Source: Cavia porcellus (taxonomy: Eukaryota > Chordata > Mammalia > Rodentia > Caviidae). Taken from it: a DNA stretch of 64,000 nucleotides. Positions 1 to 10,980 of the stretch are shown piece after piece; positions within the stretch are counted from its first letter, which is position 1; every line of letters starts with the position of its first letter. A program made the translations under genes and the position numbers. Below the pieces are notes generated by a model. It saw nothing but the letters and a program-made list of their open reading frames with translations, did no database searches and had not been told where the DNA came from. The stretch is taken from positions 82,068,044 through 82,132,043 of the forward strand of contig NW_026947486.1 of NCBI RefSeq assembly GCF_034190915.1, in the 5' to 3' direction.

Positions 1-60
1 ACTCACAACCTTGCAGTTGCCAGATAGGTGCTTATGCCACTGAGCTAAATCCCTAGCTCC
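1..60 (-). repeat. ID SINE, truncated by window edge
   Basis: The minus strand reads GGGATTTAGCTCAGTGGCAT, the A-box region of the local tRNA-Ala-derived ID family, then a B-box remnant running off the window start. In this genome the family has the form GGGGCTGGGGATTTAGCTCA ... GAGTTCGATCCCCGGTACC plus an A-rich tail of about 10-20 bases. Confidence 0.85.
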
Positions 61-200
61 TTTTCTTTCAGTTTTTTTTTTTTCTTTTAAATTTTGAGAC
101 AGGATCTTGCTAAGTTTCCCAGGCTGGTCTCGAATTTGTGATTGTCCTGCCTCAGTCTTCCGAGCAGTTGGAATTACAGACCTGTGCCACCACCTGGTTC
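61..200 (-). repeat. B1 SINE
   Basis: T-rich start (the A-tail on the other strand), then GAGACAGG, GGCTGGTCTCGAA, TGCCTCAG and GGAATTACAG, ending near the family's 5' end. B1 is 7SL-derived. The local copies hold a ~29-base internal duplication seen as two successive GGCTGGCCTTGAACTCA-like blocks. This copy has only one block. Confidence 0.85.
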
Positions 201-639
201 TGACCTTGTCTCTATCTAGTAAAGGGATCAAATGATCCTGAGGAAATGCAAAAATAAATTGTGGCACAGACCAACATTTTCAGGAATACTTGCCTTAAAA
301 TACTGCAGGAATATTGCAGAATACTGCAAGGTGTTGTACTAGCAGAAGATTCTGCTGCCGGTTAATGTTGAGAAGTTAGAACCGTACCTTGTACATTCAT
401 AATTCACATCACTGCTGCAAAATCTCTATGTCCTACAACAAATACTTCTATTTTGTTTCCTCATCATTTTCCAATTTATTTGATAATGTAGCCTATCTTT
501 CTCACCTCCTCCTTCTTTATCTTCCCCTTTCTCCCTTTCTCTCTTGTATGTGTGTATTTGTATGTATGTGACACCTCAACACTAATGGACTGTTCTACAC
601 AACATGTTTTGTGAAATGTAGCTCTAGGCTGTTTTCATT
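201..639. other. Unassigned AT-rich intergenic sequence
   Basis: No exon, promoter or recognisable repeat. The short open frame at 389-571 has low-complexity composition and no coding character. Confidence 0.5.
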
Positions 640-735
640 TTGGAAATGGGAGACTCCACAGGAAAAAGAACTCTCCGAAGGCCACACAGTAATAGTGAAT
701 ATGTAGGCCAAGATTCCAGGGTCCCCAGTCCTTGT
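640..735 (+). repeat. Probable MIR SINE remnant
   Basis: AGGCCACACAGTAATAGTGA and then CAAGATTCCAGGGTCC follow the order of the MIR 3' half (ancient tRNA-derived SINE). Diverged, so a moderate call. Confidence 0.5.
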
Positions 736-759
736 GCCTTTTCTTTTTTACTATTTTTT

Positions 760-762
760 TCC

Positions 763-793
<31 letters not shown>

Positions 794-953
794 TTGGTTT
801 TGTTTTCTTTTTTCAGATGAGGTTTCCCTATGCAGTTCAGGCTGGCCTTGAATTGACTTTGTTACCCAGACTCTCCTCGAACTCACAGTGATCCTCCTGC
901 CTCAGCTTCCCAAGTTCTGGGATTACAGGCATGTGCCACCACACCCGGTTTAT
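760..953 (-). repeat. B1 SINE with long T-run
   Basis: A run of about 20 T, then GAGGTTTCCCTATGCAGTTC, two GGCTGGCCTT-like blocks, and GGGATTACAGGCATGTGCC to CACCCGG. Complete B1 in minus orientation with the internal duplication. Confidence 0.9.
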
Positions 954-1625
954 GCTTATTCTTTTAGCGAAGTCTCTATGTAAGTAATAACCTTTACGTA
1001 CAGCTACATTAACATGGGGTTTACATGAATAAGCACCTATAGAAACCTTTAAAAGTTCAGGGACAAGAATGTTTTATAATAGCTAGAAATTTTGTATTGC
1101 AAAACCTACAGATTTTACATCCTCAACACTCTGGATTTCTGCCCACAAGCCTTAGGCAAGGACCTCAGATGACAGAAAAGAAACATGAGCTCTTGAGTTG
1201 ACACAAAATGACCACAAGAAGGCGCTCGTTCCTAAATGGTATCAGTTATTGATTCCCTGGAGCTGGAAGACCCAATCAGTAAGCTACAAAAGCTACTGGA
1301 GAAGAGATAAAACGCTGGGTCTGGAGGTGTCATAATGTTCAAGATAATAAAGCCATGGATGACAGATGAGAAAACAATGGAAGCCAAATAAGATTATATA
1401 AATACAACTTCTATTTCGTAATCAACAAAACTAAGATTAAAAGAAAAGATTTAATGTGAAAAGTTTCTAATGGGAATAAAAGGTCAACTTGAAATGTATA
1501 TGGGTTACATAGTGTGTAGTAGTTCATTATATATTATAATTATATGCACATATATATAACCTGCACAGATCTATGAAATTACCAAGACTCCAAAAACTAA
1601 AATGTCATATTCATATTTGATAGAA
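954..1625. other. Unassigned intergenic sequence
   Basis: No gene-like frame. Contains an AT-rich stretch near 1525-1560. Possibly old repeat DNA that I cannot name. Confidence 0.4.
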
Positions 1626-1756
1626 ATGATAAGTACTGGTATTTATTCAGCACATACTATGCATTAGATATCTTATGCCCACTATTTAACACTTAAGTCT
1701 ATGAGGTAGGTATTATTAGAAAGGAGTCATCATTTTGCCTGTTAGGAAGCTGGGTC
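1626..1756 (+). repeat. MIR SINE
   Basis: TTTATTCAGCACATACTATG, then TATCTTATGCCCACTATTTA and CTATGAGGTAGGTATTATT match the MIR core order, followed by a B1 insertion. Confidence 0.7.
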
Positions 1757-2022
1757 TTTTTTTTTTTTTTTTTTTTTTTTTTTCCTTTTTGAGACAGGGT
1801 CTCCCTATGAAGTTCACGTTGGCCTAGAACTCACTTTGTATCTCAGGTTGGTCTCAAAAACAGCAGTTCTAATGCCTCAGCCTCCTAAGTGGTACTGGGA
1901 TTACAGGCATGCATCACTATGCCCGGTACTCACTAAGTGGCACAGGCTGGTCTTGAACTTACAATTCTCCTGTCTCAGACTCCCCAGTAGCTGGGAGTAC
2001 AAGTGAGTATACCATGCCTGGA
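1757..2022 (-). repeat. B1 SINE plus a second partial B1
   Basis: A full B1 on the minus strand (GAGACAGGGTCTCCCTATGA ... TACAGGCATGCATCACTATG), directly followed by a second partial copy (GGCTGGTCTTGAACTTACA ... CCATGCCTGG). The two are joined head to tail. Confidence 0.85.
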
Positions 2023-2095
2023 TTCTCCAGCTCTCTTCATCACTCAGGCCCCTGAACATTCTATACTTTCCACTTAGGCCTTTCTTCTCTCTCTC

Positions 2096-2245
2096 TCTTT
2101 TTTTTTTTTATACAAGATCTCTCCGCTTTCCTCAGAATGGCCTTAAACTCACTATGTAGCCTAGGCTGGCCTCAAACTTATAGCAATCCTCCTGCCTCAG
2201 ACTCTAAAGGGCTGAAATTACAGGAGCACACCACCATACCTACCT
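2096..2245 (-). repeat. B1 SINE
   Basis: T-run, CTATGTAGCCTAGGCTGGCC, TCCTGCCTCAG and ACAGGAGCACACCACCAT. More diverged than its neighbours. Confidence 0.85.
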
Positions 2246-2636
2246 TCTCTTTTGCCTTTTCCTGTCTCAATCCTACTCTTCTTATGACAGCTTAGACATC
2301 ACTCCCTCCAGGAAGTTTTCTCATCTCTCCAAATTTGAATTTAAGTGACCTTCCTTCATGTAACTGTCACTCCCTATTATCTCAACACATTGCCCATTTA
2401 CTGAGTTTTGTGTCTTCTGCTAGCCTAGGAGTTTAGGCAGAACAGATACTGCTCCTTGCCACATTTTCAGCTCTAGTACAACGCCTGCACACCAAAATTT
2501 CCCTATACGTAGAGGAACTCCTCTGCTTTACAGAAGGGATCTCTCCCTCTCCCTTTTCTGTTCCTCTCCTCTATCAACTCTCCCTCCACGTCAGAACTAC
2601 AAAGTGAGATCTTTTCTTTAAAAAAAAAGTCATCTG

Positions 2637-2946
2637 GGAACCTTCTGTGAGGCCTATGGGGACTAGGAGTCCACACCCAGCAACCCACTCACAGCTGAAA
2701 ACCATGTCTGAGGCCCATGGGAATTGGGAATCTGTACCCTGAAACCCACAGTCATTCAGGAACCCTTAGTGTGGACTGCAGGGACTGGAAAGCTGCACCC
2801 AGTGACCCATCAATACCCAGGAACCATAGGTGAGGCTAACAGGTTCTAGGCTGCTGCACCCAGCAACCAGCCTACACCCCGGAACCATTCTGAGGCCCAT
2901 AGGGACTATGAGTCTGTGGCCAGAGACCCATACCCACCAGCAACAC
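2637..2946 (+). repeat. 61-base tandem array in the L1 5' leader
   Basis: Units begin with GGAACC-like starts at 2637, 2698, 2759, 2820, 2881 and 2941, a constant 60-61 base step. Each unit carries a form of GAGGCCCATAGGGACTAGGA and then CTGCACCCAGCAACCCA. About five full units, moderately diverged. It sits just ahead of ORF1, where rodent L1s carry promoter-bearing monomers, usually about 200 bases long. Confidence 0.8.
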
Positions 2947-3051
2947 TCAATGAGGCCTTCTGATGGATGGTGGCCCTTCTGATGGATGGGCCACCAGTGC
3001 AGGAAGCAACTAGGACTTGTTATCTGGCTGATTTGGAGGAACACAGGAAAA

Positions 3052-3990
3052 TGTCAAAACAAAACAACAAAATGTAATCTCAAACTTCCAGTCCATCCAG
3101 ATCATGTCAAGGAGGCACTGACAAGGTTGAATTTGGAAATCACACACCTGAAATTAAAATAAATCAGATCAAAAATTATCTCTCAGGTATAAACAGAAAT
3201 GATAAATATAATGAAAGAATTGGTGAGTATATCCAAAGAAGACATAGATAAAAAAATAAAGGAGCATAGGAAAGTGATGGAAACCTTGAATGAACAACAC
3301 AAGAAACAATTAGAATACATGAAACAGATTCAAGGTGATATCCAGGGAATAAAAAATTCCATTGAAGGCTGACAAAACTGCATGAAAGAAATTAAAGACA
3401 GACTCTCAGACCTTGAAAACAGGATTGCAACTAGTGATCATAAAAGAAAAGACCTCTTAAAAATAACAAGGAATTAGGAAATAACAATTCAACAGTTTCA
3501 AGATGATGCAAAGAGAAACAATATAAGGTTGATAGGCATCAATGAAAAAGGAGACAACATAAATGACACAAAAAGACTATTTGCAGAAGTAATAACAGAA
3601 AATTTCCCAAACATGGGAAAAGAACCTGATATTCAGATAAGCAAGGTATATAAAAATTCCAATTAGCCATTACCAAAATAAAACTACATCTTGACATAAT
3701 AATCAAGATCCCAGAAATTCAGCATAAGAACAGAATATTAAAAGCCAGTAGAGGAAAAAAAAAACAGATCACCTATAAAGGAAGCCCCATCAGAATCATG
3801 ACAGACTTCTCAACACAAGCCATCAATTCAAGAAGAGCATGAAGTATTTCAAGTCCTGAAAGAAAACAACTTCCAACTCAGATTGATGTACCCTGCAAAA
3901 CTATCTTGCAAAATCAATGGAGAAATAAGATACTTCCAAAACAAAGAACAACTGAAGAACTTCCTGACCACTCAACCAACATTACAATGA
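3052..3990 (+). pseudogene. L1 ORF1 remnant
   Basis: Starts ATGTCAAAACAAAACAACAA with an early TAA, like the antisense ORF1 at 9962-10321. Downstream, fragments of the C-terminal RNA-binding domain remain (TYKGSPIR near 3770). ORF1p is the trimeric nucleic-acid chaperone of L1. Stops such as the TGA at 3370 break it. Confidence 0.7.
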
Positions 3991-4576
3991 GTACTGAAAG
4001 ATAGCATAGTCAGAGATAAAAATGACTACAGGCCCAAGAACAACGGAAAGAAACCAACAAGCGGACAAGCAATTAAACAGAGAGGAAGAGTAGGGAAAAA
4101 ACAGCAGAAATATAACATGACAAAGATAAGCCAGGTATCGGATATAAACTGTATCAGTTATAATCATTAATGTAAATGGCCTCGATTCACCAATCAAGAG
4201 AAACAGACTGGCAGAGTGGACCAAGAAGCAAAATCTAATAATATGCTGTATACAAGAGACGCATTTATCTCAAAATGAAAATCATAGACTGAAAGTCAAA
4301 AGATAGGAAACAATACTCCATGCAACAGGAACCCAGAAAAAAGCAAGCATAGCTGTACTATTTGCAGACAATGTGAACTTCAAACCAAGAATGATCAAAA
4401 GAGATAAGGAAAGTCACTATACATTTGTTAGGGCAAAATATCAAGAGGAAGAGATAATAGCCATAAACAGATATACAGCAAATATAGGAGCACCCAACTA
4501 TTAAGACAAATATTAATAGACATGAAAAATCAAATAAGCAACAATACAATTATACCAAGACCATTAACACCCCAAT

Positions 4577-4664
4577 ATATAATTTTTTTGGTACCAAGGA
4601 TCAAACTCAAGACCTCGTGTTTGCCAGGCAGGTGCTTATGTTGCTGAGCTAAATCTATGGCCCT
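4577..4664 (-). repeat. ID SINE inside L1
   Basis: The minus strand reads CTGGCAAACACGAGGTC with a diverged A box. It interrupts L1 ORF2; ACACCCCAATATA before and ACACTCCAATGTA after look like a diverged target duplication. Confidence 0.85.
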
Positions 4665-5147
4665 AACACTCCAATGTACAAAGAAACAGATCAACTAGAC
4701 AAAAAACCAGCAAAGCAATAACAGAATTGAATCAAACTTGCATACAAATGGACCTAGTAGATGTGTACAGAGTGTTCCACCCAACAACATCAGAATACAC
4801 TTTCTTCTTAGCTGCACATGTGATGCTCTCCAAAACAGACCATATTCTAGCCTATAGAACGTGCCTAAGCAAATGCAAAGGAATTAAAATTATCCCATGC
4901 ATATTATCTCACTGTAGTACAATGAAATTACAAATTAAAAACAAAAGAAACTGCAAAAACTCCATAGACACATAGCACCCTATTGAATGACCAGTGAGTC
5001 ATAGAGTAAATTAAAGAAAATATTAAACAATACATACAAGCAAACAGAAATGCAAATACAACTTACCAGAACCTCTGACACACAATGAAAAACAGTCCTC
5101 AGAGGAAAATTTATAGCAGTGAATTCTCACATCAAGAAAACAGAATG

Positions 5148-5303
5148 TAGGCATGGTGGCTCACGCCTGTAATCCCAGCACTCAGGAGGCTGAGGCAGGA
5201 GGATTGTTGCAAGTTCAAGACCAACCTGGGCTACAAAGTGAGTTCAAGGCCAGACTGAACTGCATAGCGAGACTCTGTCTCAAAAAGACAAAAAAAAACA
5301 TGC
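5148..5303 (+). repeat. B1 SINE inside L1
   Basis: GTAGGCATGGTGGCTCACGC to GACTCTGTCTCAAAAAGAC with both internal blocks. It is flanked by AAAACAGAATG on both sides (5137-5147 and 5304-5314). Confidence 0.92.
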
Positions 5304-5314
5304 AAAACAGAATG

Positions 5315-5405
5315 AGGGCTGGGGATTTAGCTCAGCGGCCTAAGTGCCTGCCTGGCAAGCACGAGGTTGTGAGTTCAATCCCTGCTACCAAAAAAAGAGA
5401 GAAAG
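5315..5405 (+). repeat. ID SINE inside L1, same target site as the B1
   Basis: GGGCTGGGGATTTAGCTCAG to GTGAGTTCAATCCCTGCTAC plus an A-rich tail. It lies between the second and third copies of AAAACAGAATG (5304-5314 and 5406-5416). Confidence 0.92.
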
Positions 5406-5863
5406 AAAACAGAATGAGCACAAATAAACAACCTAATGCTGCATCTCAAACTTCTAGAAAAACAAGAACAAGTCAAGTCCAAAGCTCAAAGAAAGGAGGA
5501 AATTATAAAGGTCAGAGCAAAAAGTCATGCAATTGAGACTAAGAAAATAATACAAAGGATTAAATAGAAAATTGGTTCTTTGAAAGAATAAATAAAATTA
5601 TTAAATCCTTAGCCAATCTTATCAAAAAAGGAAAGAAAAAGCTCAAATTTATGCAATAAGAAATGAAAAGGGTAAAATCACTACAGATCCTGTGGAAATA
5701 CAGAAGATAATCAACACCAACTTTGAAAAACTTTACTCTCATAGGATCAAAAACAGAAGAAATAGGTTCCTAGAATCATACGGTCTATCAAAGCTGGATC
5801 AAGAAGATATAAAACTTCTGAATAGCCCAATAGCAGTTACTGAAATAGAAGACAAAATTTGCC

Positions 5864-5871
<8 letters not shown>

Positions 5872-5900
<29 letters not shown>
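5872..5900 (+). repeat. Poly(A) tract inside L1 ORF2
   Basis: About 28 A in a row after CAACAACAGC. An expansion of an A-rich stretch within the L1, with no SINE attached. Confidence 0.85.
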
Positions 5901-5901
<1 letters not shown>

Positions 5902-8793
5902 GCCCAGGTCCTAATGGATTCACAGGTGAATTCTATAAGAAATCCAAAGATAATTTACTAACAATACTCCTCAAACTCTTTAATGAAATGTAAAGAGAAG
6001 CAATTATCCCTAATTCATTCTGGGAAGCAAATATTACCCTAATACCAAAACCAGAGAAAGACTCAACCAAAAAAGAGAACTACAGCTCAGTCTCCCCAGT
6101 GAACACAGATACAAAAATCCTCAATAAAATACAAGTACAGAATGCAGCAAATCATCAAGCAAATTATGCACCACAACCAAGTGGGATTCATTGCAGGAAT
6201 ACAGGGATGGCTCAACATATGTGAATCAATAAATGTAATATACCACATCAAGAGAGCAAAAGACAGAAATCAAATGATCATCTCCACAGGTGCACAAAAG
6301 CTTTTGATAAAATCCAACACTCATTCATAGTAAAAACAATAAAGAAAATCAGAATAGATGGTCATAATCTCAGTCTGATAAAAGCCATCTATGACAAATC
6401 AACAAATCATACTAAATGGTCAAAAACTGAAAACTTTCATTTTAAAATCAGGAAAAAGAACAAAGTTGTCCACTATCACCACTCCTATTCAGTATATTTT
6501 CTGGAAACATTAGCTAGAACAATTAGACAAGAGAGAGAAATAAAAGTAATAAGGATAGGAAAGAAGAAGTTAAATTATAATTATTCTCAGATGACATGAT
6601 AATCTACATAGAAGACCCCCCAAAACTCCACCAACTGACTTCTAGACTTAATAAGTAAATTCAGTAGTATAGCTGGGCACAAAGTTATTACTCAAAAGTC
6701 AATAGCATTTCTGCACAAAACAACAAACTCACTAGAGAAAACATTAGGGAAACCACATCTTTCACAATAACATCCAAAAAAGTGAAACACGTAGGAATCA
6801 ATCTAACAAAGGAAATAAAAAAATTATACATTGAAAATTACAATACTCAGAAAAAATAAATTAAAGAGGAATTCAGAAAATGGAAAGACATCCCTTGCTC
6901 ATGGATAGAAAGAACCAACATTGTGAAAATGGCCATACTCCTAAAACTGTTATACAGATTTAATGCAACTCCAATCAAAATTCCATTAGCATATCTCACA
7001 AATTTAGAGAAATTATTCTTAAAATTCATATGGAACCAGAAAAGACCTAGAGTAGCAAAGGCAACCCTGGGCAAAAAAGGCAAGGCAGGAGGCATCATAA
7101 TTCCAGACTTGAAATTATACTACAAAGCTGCTGTAATAAAATCAGCATGGTACTGACAAAAAAAGATCTGAGGATCAATAGAACAGAAGAAAACATACAG
7201 ACGTAACTACAAGCACACTCAGCTATCTTATGTTTGATAAAGAATCCAAACACATTTGCTGGAAGAAAGACAGCCTCTTTATTAAGTGGTGTTGGGAAAA
7301 ATGGCTTTCTACATGCCAAAGACTTAAACTAGACTGATTCCTATCACCGTGTATTAAACTAATGTCAAAATGGATCAAAGATCTAAATATTAAGACAGAA
7401 ACACTAAAACTATTGGAAGACAAAGTAGATAAAGTTTTGAGGACGTAGGGGTAGGCAAAGAGTTCATAAACAACAATCAAACTGCATGGGAAGTACTTCA
7501 CAGAATCAAAAACTGAGATTTCATCTCATTAAAAAGCTTTTGCACACTGAAAGAAATCATCAACAGAGTGAAAAGAAAATCCATGGATTGGGAAAGTTTT
7601 TTGCCAACTGTCTCTCAGACAAAGGACTTCTATCTAGAACACAAACAGAACCGAAAAAAAAATCAAGCCCCCAAATTTAAAGACCCAATCTAAAAATGGG
7701 CAGATAAATATACAATTCTCAGATGAAGAAATGCAAATGGCAAATAACCATATGAAAAAAATATTTGACATCATTGGTCCTTTGAGAAATGCAAAATAAA
7801 GCAACACTGAGATGTCATCGCACTCCAGAAAGATTGGCTAACATCAAGAAATTTATAACAAATGTTAGTGTGGCTGTGGAAAAAAATTTCTCCATTGTCA
7901 GTGGGAGTGCAGACTGATACAGCCACTATGGAAATCAGTGTGAAGATTCCTCAAAAAATTAGAATTAGAGGTTCTATTCTACCCAGCTATTCCCCTTCTG
8001 GCCATTTTCCCAGAAGAATTGAAAACATCATGCCACAGTGATATTTGTGCACCTATCTTTGTAGTCGCACAATTTTTAACAGCCAGATCTTGGAAACAAC
8101 CCAAATACCCATCAACTGAAGAATGGATAAAAAGTGTGGTATTTTTATACAATGGAGTACTACTCCGCTATAAAGAATGATAAACTCGAGGCTTTTATAG
8201 GTAAATGGATGCAACTGAAAACCATACTCATAACTGAAATAAATCTGAGTTGCATGTGTAAACACCATATTGTTTCACTAATACAACAAAATGAAAGGGT
8301 AAATAAGATTCAAAAGTTACACTAGATACAGTAAAAGGGAAAGAAACTGCAAAAGGGAAATTATATTGTTTGATCAATCTTGCATGCCTGTATTTGATAA
8401 CCTGAGCAACTATTTTGAAGATAACAATATGCAATATAACAATCATTGTTAAATTTCTATCATCTTGTTTTGAAGTCCCGTATTGCTATTGAGTTTTTGG
8501 TGTTGTTGTTGTCTTTTTTGCTTTTGTTGTTGTTCTTTGGTTGTTTGCTTCTTGATTTTTCTGGGTTTTTTTTTCCTTTTTAAAATAAAAAAAAAAGGAG
8601 AAAAAGATAATCATATTTGTGTGGAGCCATTTCTGAGTTTTCCAGTGATCCATATGTCTCTACTTCTGCTAATATCACTGTCCTTATTACACTATGATAG
8701 GGTTTAATATCTGATACATAATCACAGAATACACACTTTATTCTTTGTCATAATTCTTTTAGGTATTCTGGAGGCTTTTCTATATAAGTTTTT

Positions 8794-8876
8794 TAACAGC
8801 AGAAATATTTATTGAGAGAAAGAAAGCTTCTGTCTGAGAGAGAGAGACAGAAGGGGTCCCGAGTGAGTTGCCAGGG
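8794..8876 (-). repeat. Unnamed repeat, copy 1 (poly(A)-signal-containing)
   Basis: The minus strand reads CTCTCAATAAATATTTCTGC, preceded by a TCTCTCTC run and GGGACCCC. A related copy lies at 9099-9232. The layout resembles an LTR or other element end with a poly(A) signal; I cannot name the family. Confidence 0.45.
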
Positions 8877-8911
8877 AATCTCCCATATAAATTTTAGAAT
8901 AAACTTGTCTA

Positions 8912-9026
8912 GGGGCTGGGGATTTAGCTCAGTGGCATAAGTGCCTGCCTTGTAAGCAGGCAGTCGTGAGTTCAATCCCCGGGACCGATAAAAAGGGAAA
9001 AGACAAAAAAATTTTTTTTAAAAATA
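8912..9026 (+). repeat. ID SINE with perfect target-site duplication
   Basis: Complete ID with anticodon-arm region CCTGCCTTGTAAGCAGG (one change from the local TGC loop) and B box GAGTTCAATCCC. Flanked by AATAAACTTGTCTA at 8898-8911 and 9027-9040. Confidence 0.95.
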
Positions 9027-9098
9027 AATAAACTTGTCTATCACTATGGTAAGCCTTGCCAGGATTTTTTGTTTTGGTTTGGTTTTGATTTTTGGTTA

Positions 9099-9163
9099 AG
9101 AGCAGAAATATTTATTGAGAGAAAAAAAACTTCTGTGTGAGACACACACACACACATACACAC

Positions 9164-9216
<53 letters not shown>

Positions 9217-9232
9217 CTCCTGAGTGGGTTGC
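9099..9232 (-). repeat. Unnamed repeat, copy 2, with CA/GA microsatellite
   Basis: Shares GCAGAAATATTTATTGAGAG and the GAGTGRGTTGC end with copy 1. Between them, CA repeats (9142-9162) and GAGACA/GA repeats (9163-9217) have expanded. Confidence 0.5.
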
Positions 9233-9276
9233 TCCTTGCCAGGATTATTAGAGATATTGCATTATACCTACACATT

Positions 9277-9390
9277 GGATTGGGAAGGACTGATGTCTTA
9301 CTGTATTGAGCATCCTAATCTTGAGTATGTTATGGATTGGGAAGGACTGACGTCTTACTGTATTGAGCATCCTAATCTTGAGTATGTTAT
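9277..9390 (+). repeat. 57-base perfect-length tandem duplication
   Basis: Two adjacent 57-base copies (9277-9333 and 9334-9390), starting GGATTGGGAAGGACTGA, that differ at one base (T to C). They lie in antisense L1 sequence. Confidence 0.92.
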
Positions 9391-9495
9391 GTCTCTCCAT
9401 TTACTTAAGTCTTCTTTAGGGTCTTTTGTCAGTATGTTGTCATTTTCCCTAAACAGATTCTGTTTATTTATATTAATTAATTCATTAATTTATTT

Positions 9496-9648
9496 GTGTT
9501 TTATCTTTTTGAGACAAGGTCTCACTATGCAGTTCAGGCTGGTCTTCAGCTCACTTTTTAGCACAGGTTGGTCTTGAACTCACAGCAATCCTTCTGTCTC
9601 AGCCTCCCGAGTGTTGGAATTATATGCATGTGCCACCATGCCCGGCTA
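9496..9648 (-). repeat. B1 SINE
   Basis: GAGACAAGGTCTCACTATGC to CACCATGCCCGGCT with both internal blocks, inserted in antisense L1. Confidence 0.92.
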
Positions 9649-9961
9649 CCTGATTCTGTACATGTTCTGCTAAGTTTGTACCTAAAGATTTCACTTTCTT
9701 TGGAGCAATTATAAATGGTATTGTATTTTTACTTATGCTTTCCACATGTTCATTATTAACATATAGAAATGTGTTTGATTTTTATTTATTTTATTTTAAA
9801 GAGGATAAAACAAAATAAAACCAATCAAAACAAACCAGTGTAAGAGATAAAGGACTTCAAAACATTACAAAATCAACAATAGTTACCACCATTCTTTTTG
9901 ATGTCTTCAAAATACCTGCAGACAACTTTAGATATGATAAAAATCAAACAGAATAGAATTT

Positions 9962-10321
9962 TCAATGGAATTTTTGATTTCCTGTATATCTCTTTGCATC
10001 TGCTTTATATATTGTTTTTTTCTTATATTGTTCATCCAGGGATTCTATCTTTTTGTTTAGTTCCTCCAATTTTTTAACTGTGTCTTCTTTAGATATGTTC
10101 AGAATCTCCTTCATTTCTTTTATCATCTCTTCTTTTACCTGAGAGATTATTTCTAGTTTGAATTCTTTTAAAGCTTCCCGGAGTTGCTTCTTTATTTCAG
10201 TTACTATTATTTCAGGTATTTCAGGCATATGGCATGTATTTTCTTCTATGTACATGGATCCCTGGCTTTCTTGGGATCGGCTGGATGTTTGAGATTGCAT
10301 TTTGGTCTTTTGTTTTGTCAT
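9962..10321 (-). pseudogene. L1 ORF1 N-terminal fragment, 119 codons open
   Basis: Starts MTKQKTKMQSQTSSRSQESQ and continues into a coiled-coil-like, Glu/Lys-rich stretch (REALKEFKLEIISQVKEEMI). This is the trimerising part of L1 ORF1p; the RNA-binding domain is missing. The start resembles the broken ORF1 at 3052. Confidence 0.75.
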
Positions 10322-10420
10322 TTTTCTATATTTCCGTGTTTCAAGTGTTGTTCCAAAGCTTCTTCTGGACGTTTTGGAAATTTTGTCCTATGTCCTGGGC
10401 TCCTGGGACTCCTCTGGTAG

Positions 10421-10980
10421 TGTAGCTCCCTCCTTGGGCAGCAAGGCTCCTGGATTAAAAGAAGGTTGCCAGGCTCCTCTCAGGTAGACCCTAAAGCCTC
10501 CTAAACTACACAGCTCCCCCCTCTGGCAGCAAAGCTCCCCTGAGGGAAAGAAGGCCACCTGGTGTGGTCCAGGCAATCCCAAAACCTGCTAAACCCAATC
10601 TAGTGTGGCTGCAAGCCCAGCAGGCCCCCCAACCCCCTAGAGCAAGGATCTCATACTCTCCTGGGAATTGGATGTTTTGTAACCATCCAGCTCCTTGGAT
10701 GGCAAAGCTCCCCAGGCTGATAGAAAGTTCCCTCTATGGCCTAGGTAGGCCTCAATCCTCCTCAGTAGGGCTGCTCCCTCCTCCAGGCGGTGGCAGTAGT
10801 GCTGGTGCTCTCCAAGTCGAAAGAAGGTCTCAGGCAAGGTCAGAGGGAGTTCCTGAAGCTTGGCCCAGCTCCCTCCTTCAGGTGGGGCAGCTGCCATGCC
10901 CTCTGGGTGAGAGAGGGCAGTCAGCAAGGCTAGTGTAGGGTCCCACTACTCGGCCCAACTCACTCCTCCCGGCAGGCGGC
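10421..10980 (-). repeat. Diverged ~88-base units in the antisense L1 leader
   Basis: Related blocks with (C)AGCTCCCTCCT..GGCAGCAAAGCTCC and GAAAGAAGG recur near 10421, 10510, 10686, 10772 and 10862. GC-rich, with a different sequence and period from the 61-base array of the other L1. Confidence 0.55.

Larger units (their letters stand above)
4140..8330 (+). pseudogene. L1 ORF2 remnant (endonuclease and reverse transcriptase)
   Basis: An APE-like endonuclease start near 4145-4270 reads INVNGLDSPIKRNRLAEW and QETHLS. The reverse-transcriptase part includes [13 protein letters not shown] (about 6170), the active-site region as SDDMIIY near 6585 in place of FADD, and [16 protein letters not shown] (about 7025). 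The C-terminal segment FYTMEYYSAIKND lies near 8140. Frame changes, stops, a 28-base A-run and SINE insertions make it a pseudogene. Confidence 0.85.
2620..8598 (+). mobile_element. Near-full-length LINE-1, plus strand, broken
   Basis: Order from 5' to 3': a 61-base tandem leader, an ORF1 remnant, an ORF2 remnant (endonuclease, reverse transcriptase, C-terminal segment), a 3' UTR and an A-rich tail ending at about 8598. Both ORFs have many stops and frameshifts, so it cannot encode active proteins. Two IDs and one B1 are inserted. No target-site duplication was found, so the 5' limit is approximate. Confidence 0.85.
8599..9790 (-). mobile_element. Old antisense L1 ORF2 fragments
   Basis: The plus strand holds typical antisense L1 text such as GGAGCCATTTCTGAGTTTTC, TCTCTCCATTTACTTAAGTC and GGAGCAATTATAAATGGTAT. 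It is split by an ID, a GA-rich repeat, a tandem duplication and a B1. Confidence 0.7.

Noticed and set aside
4145..8330. L1 ORF2 as an active retrotransposase
   Set aside because: Many stops and frameshifts, a 28-base A run and three SINE insertions break it; the active site reads SDD in place of ADD.
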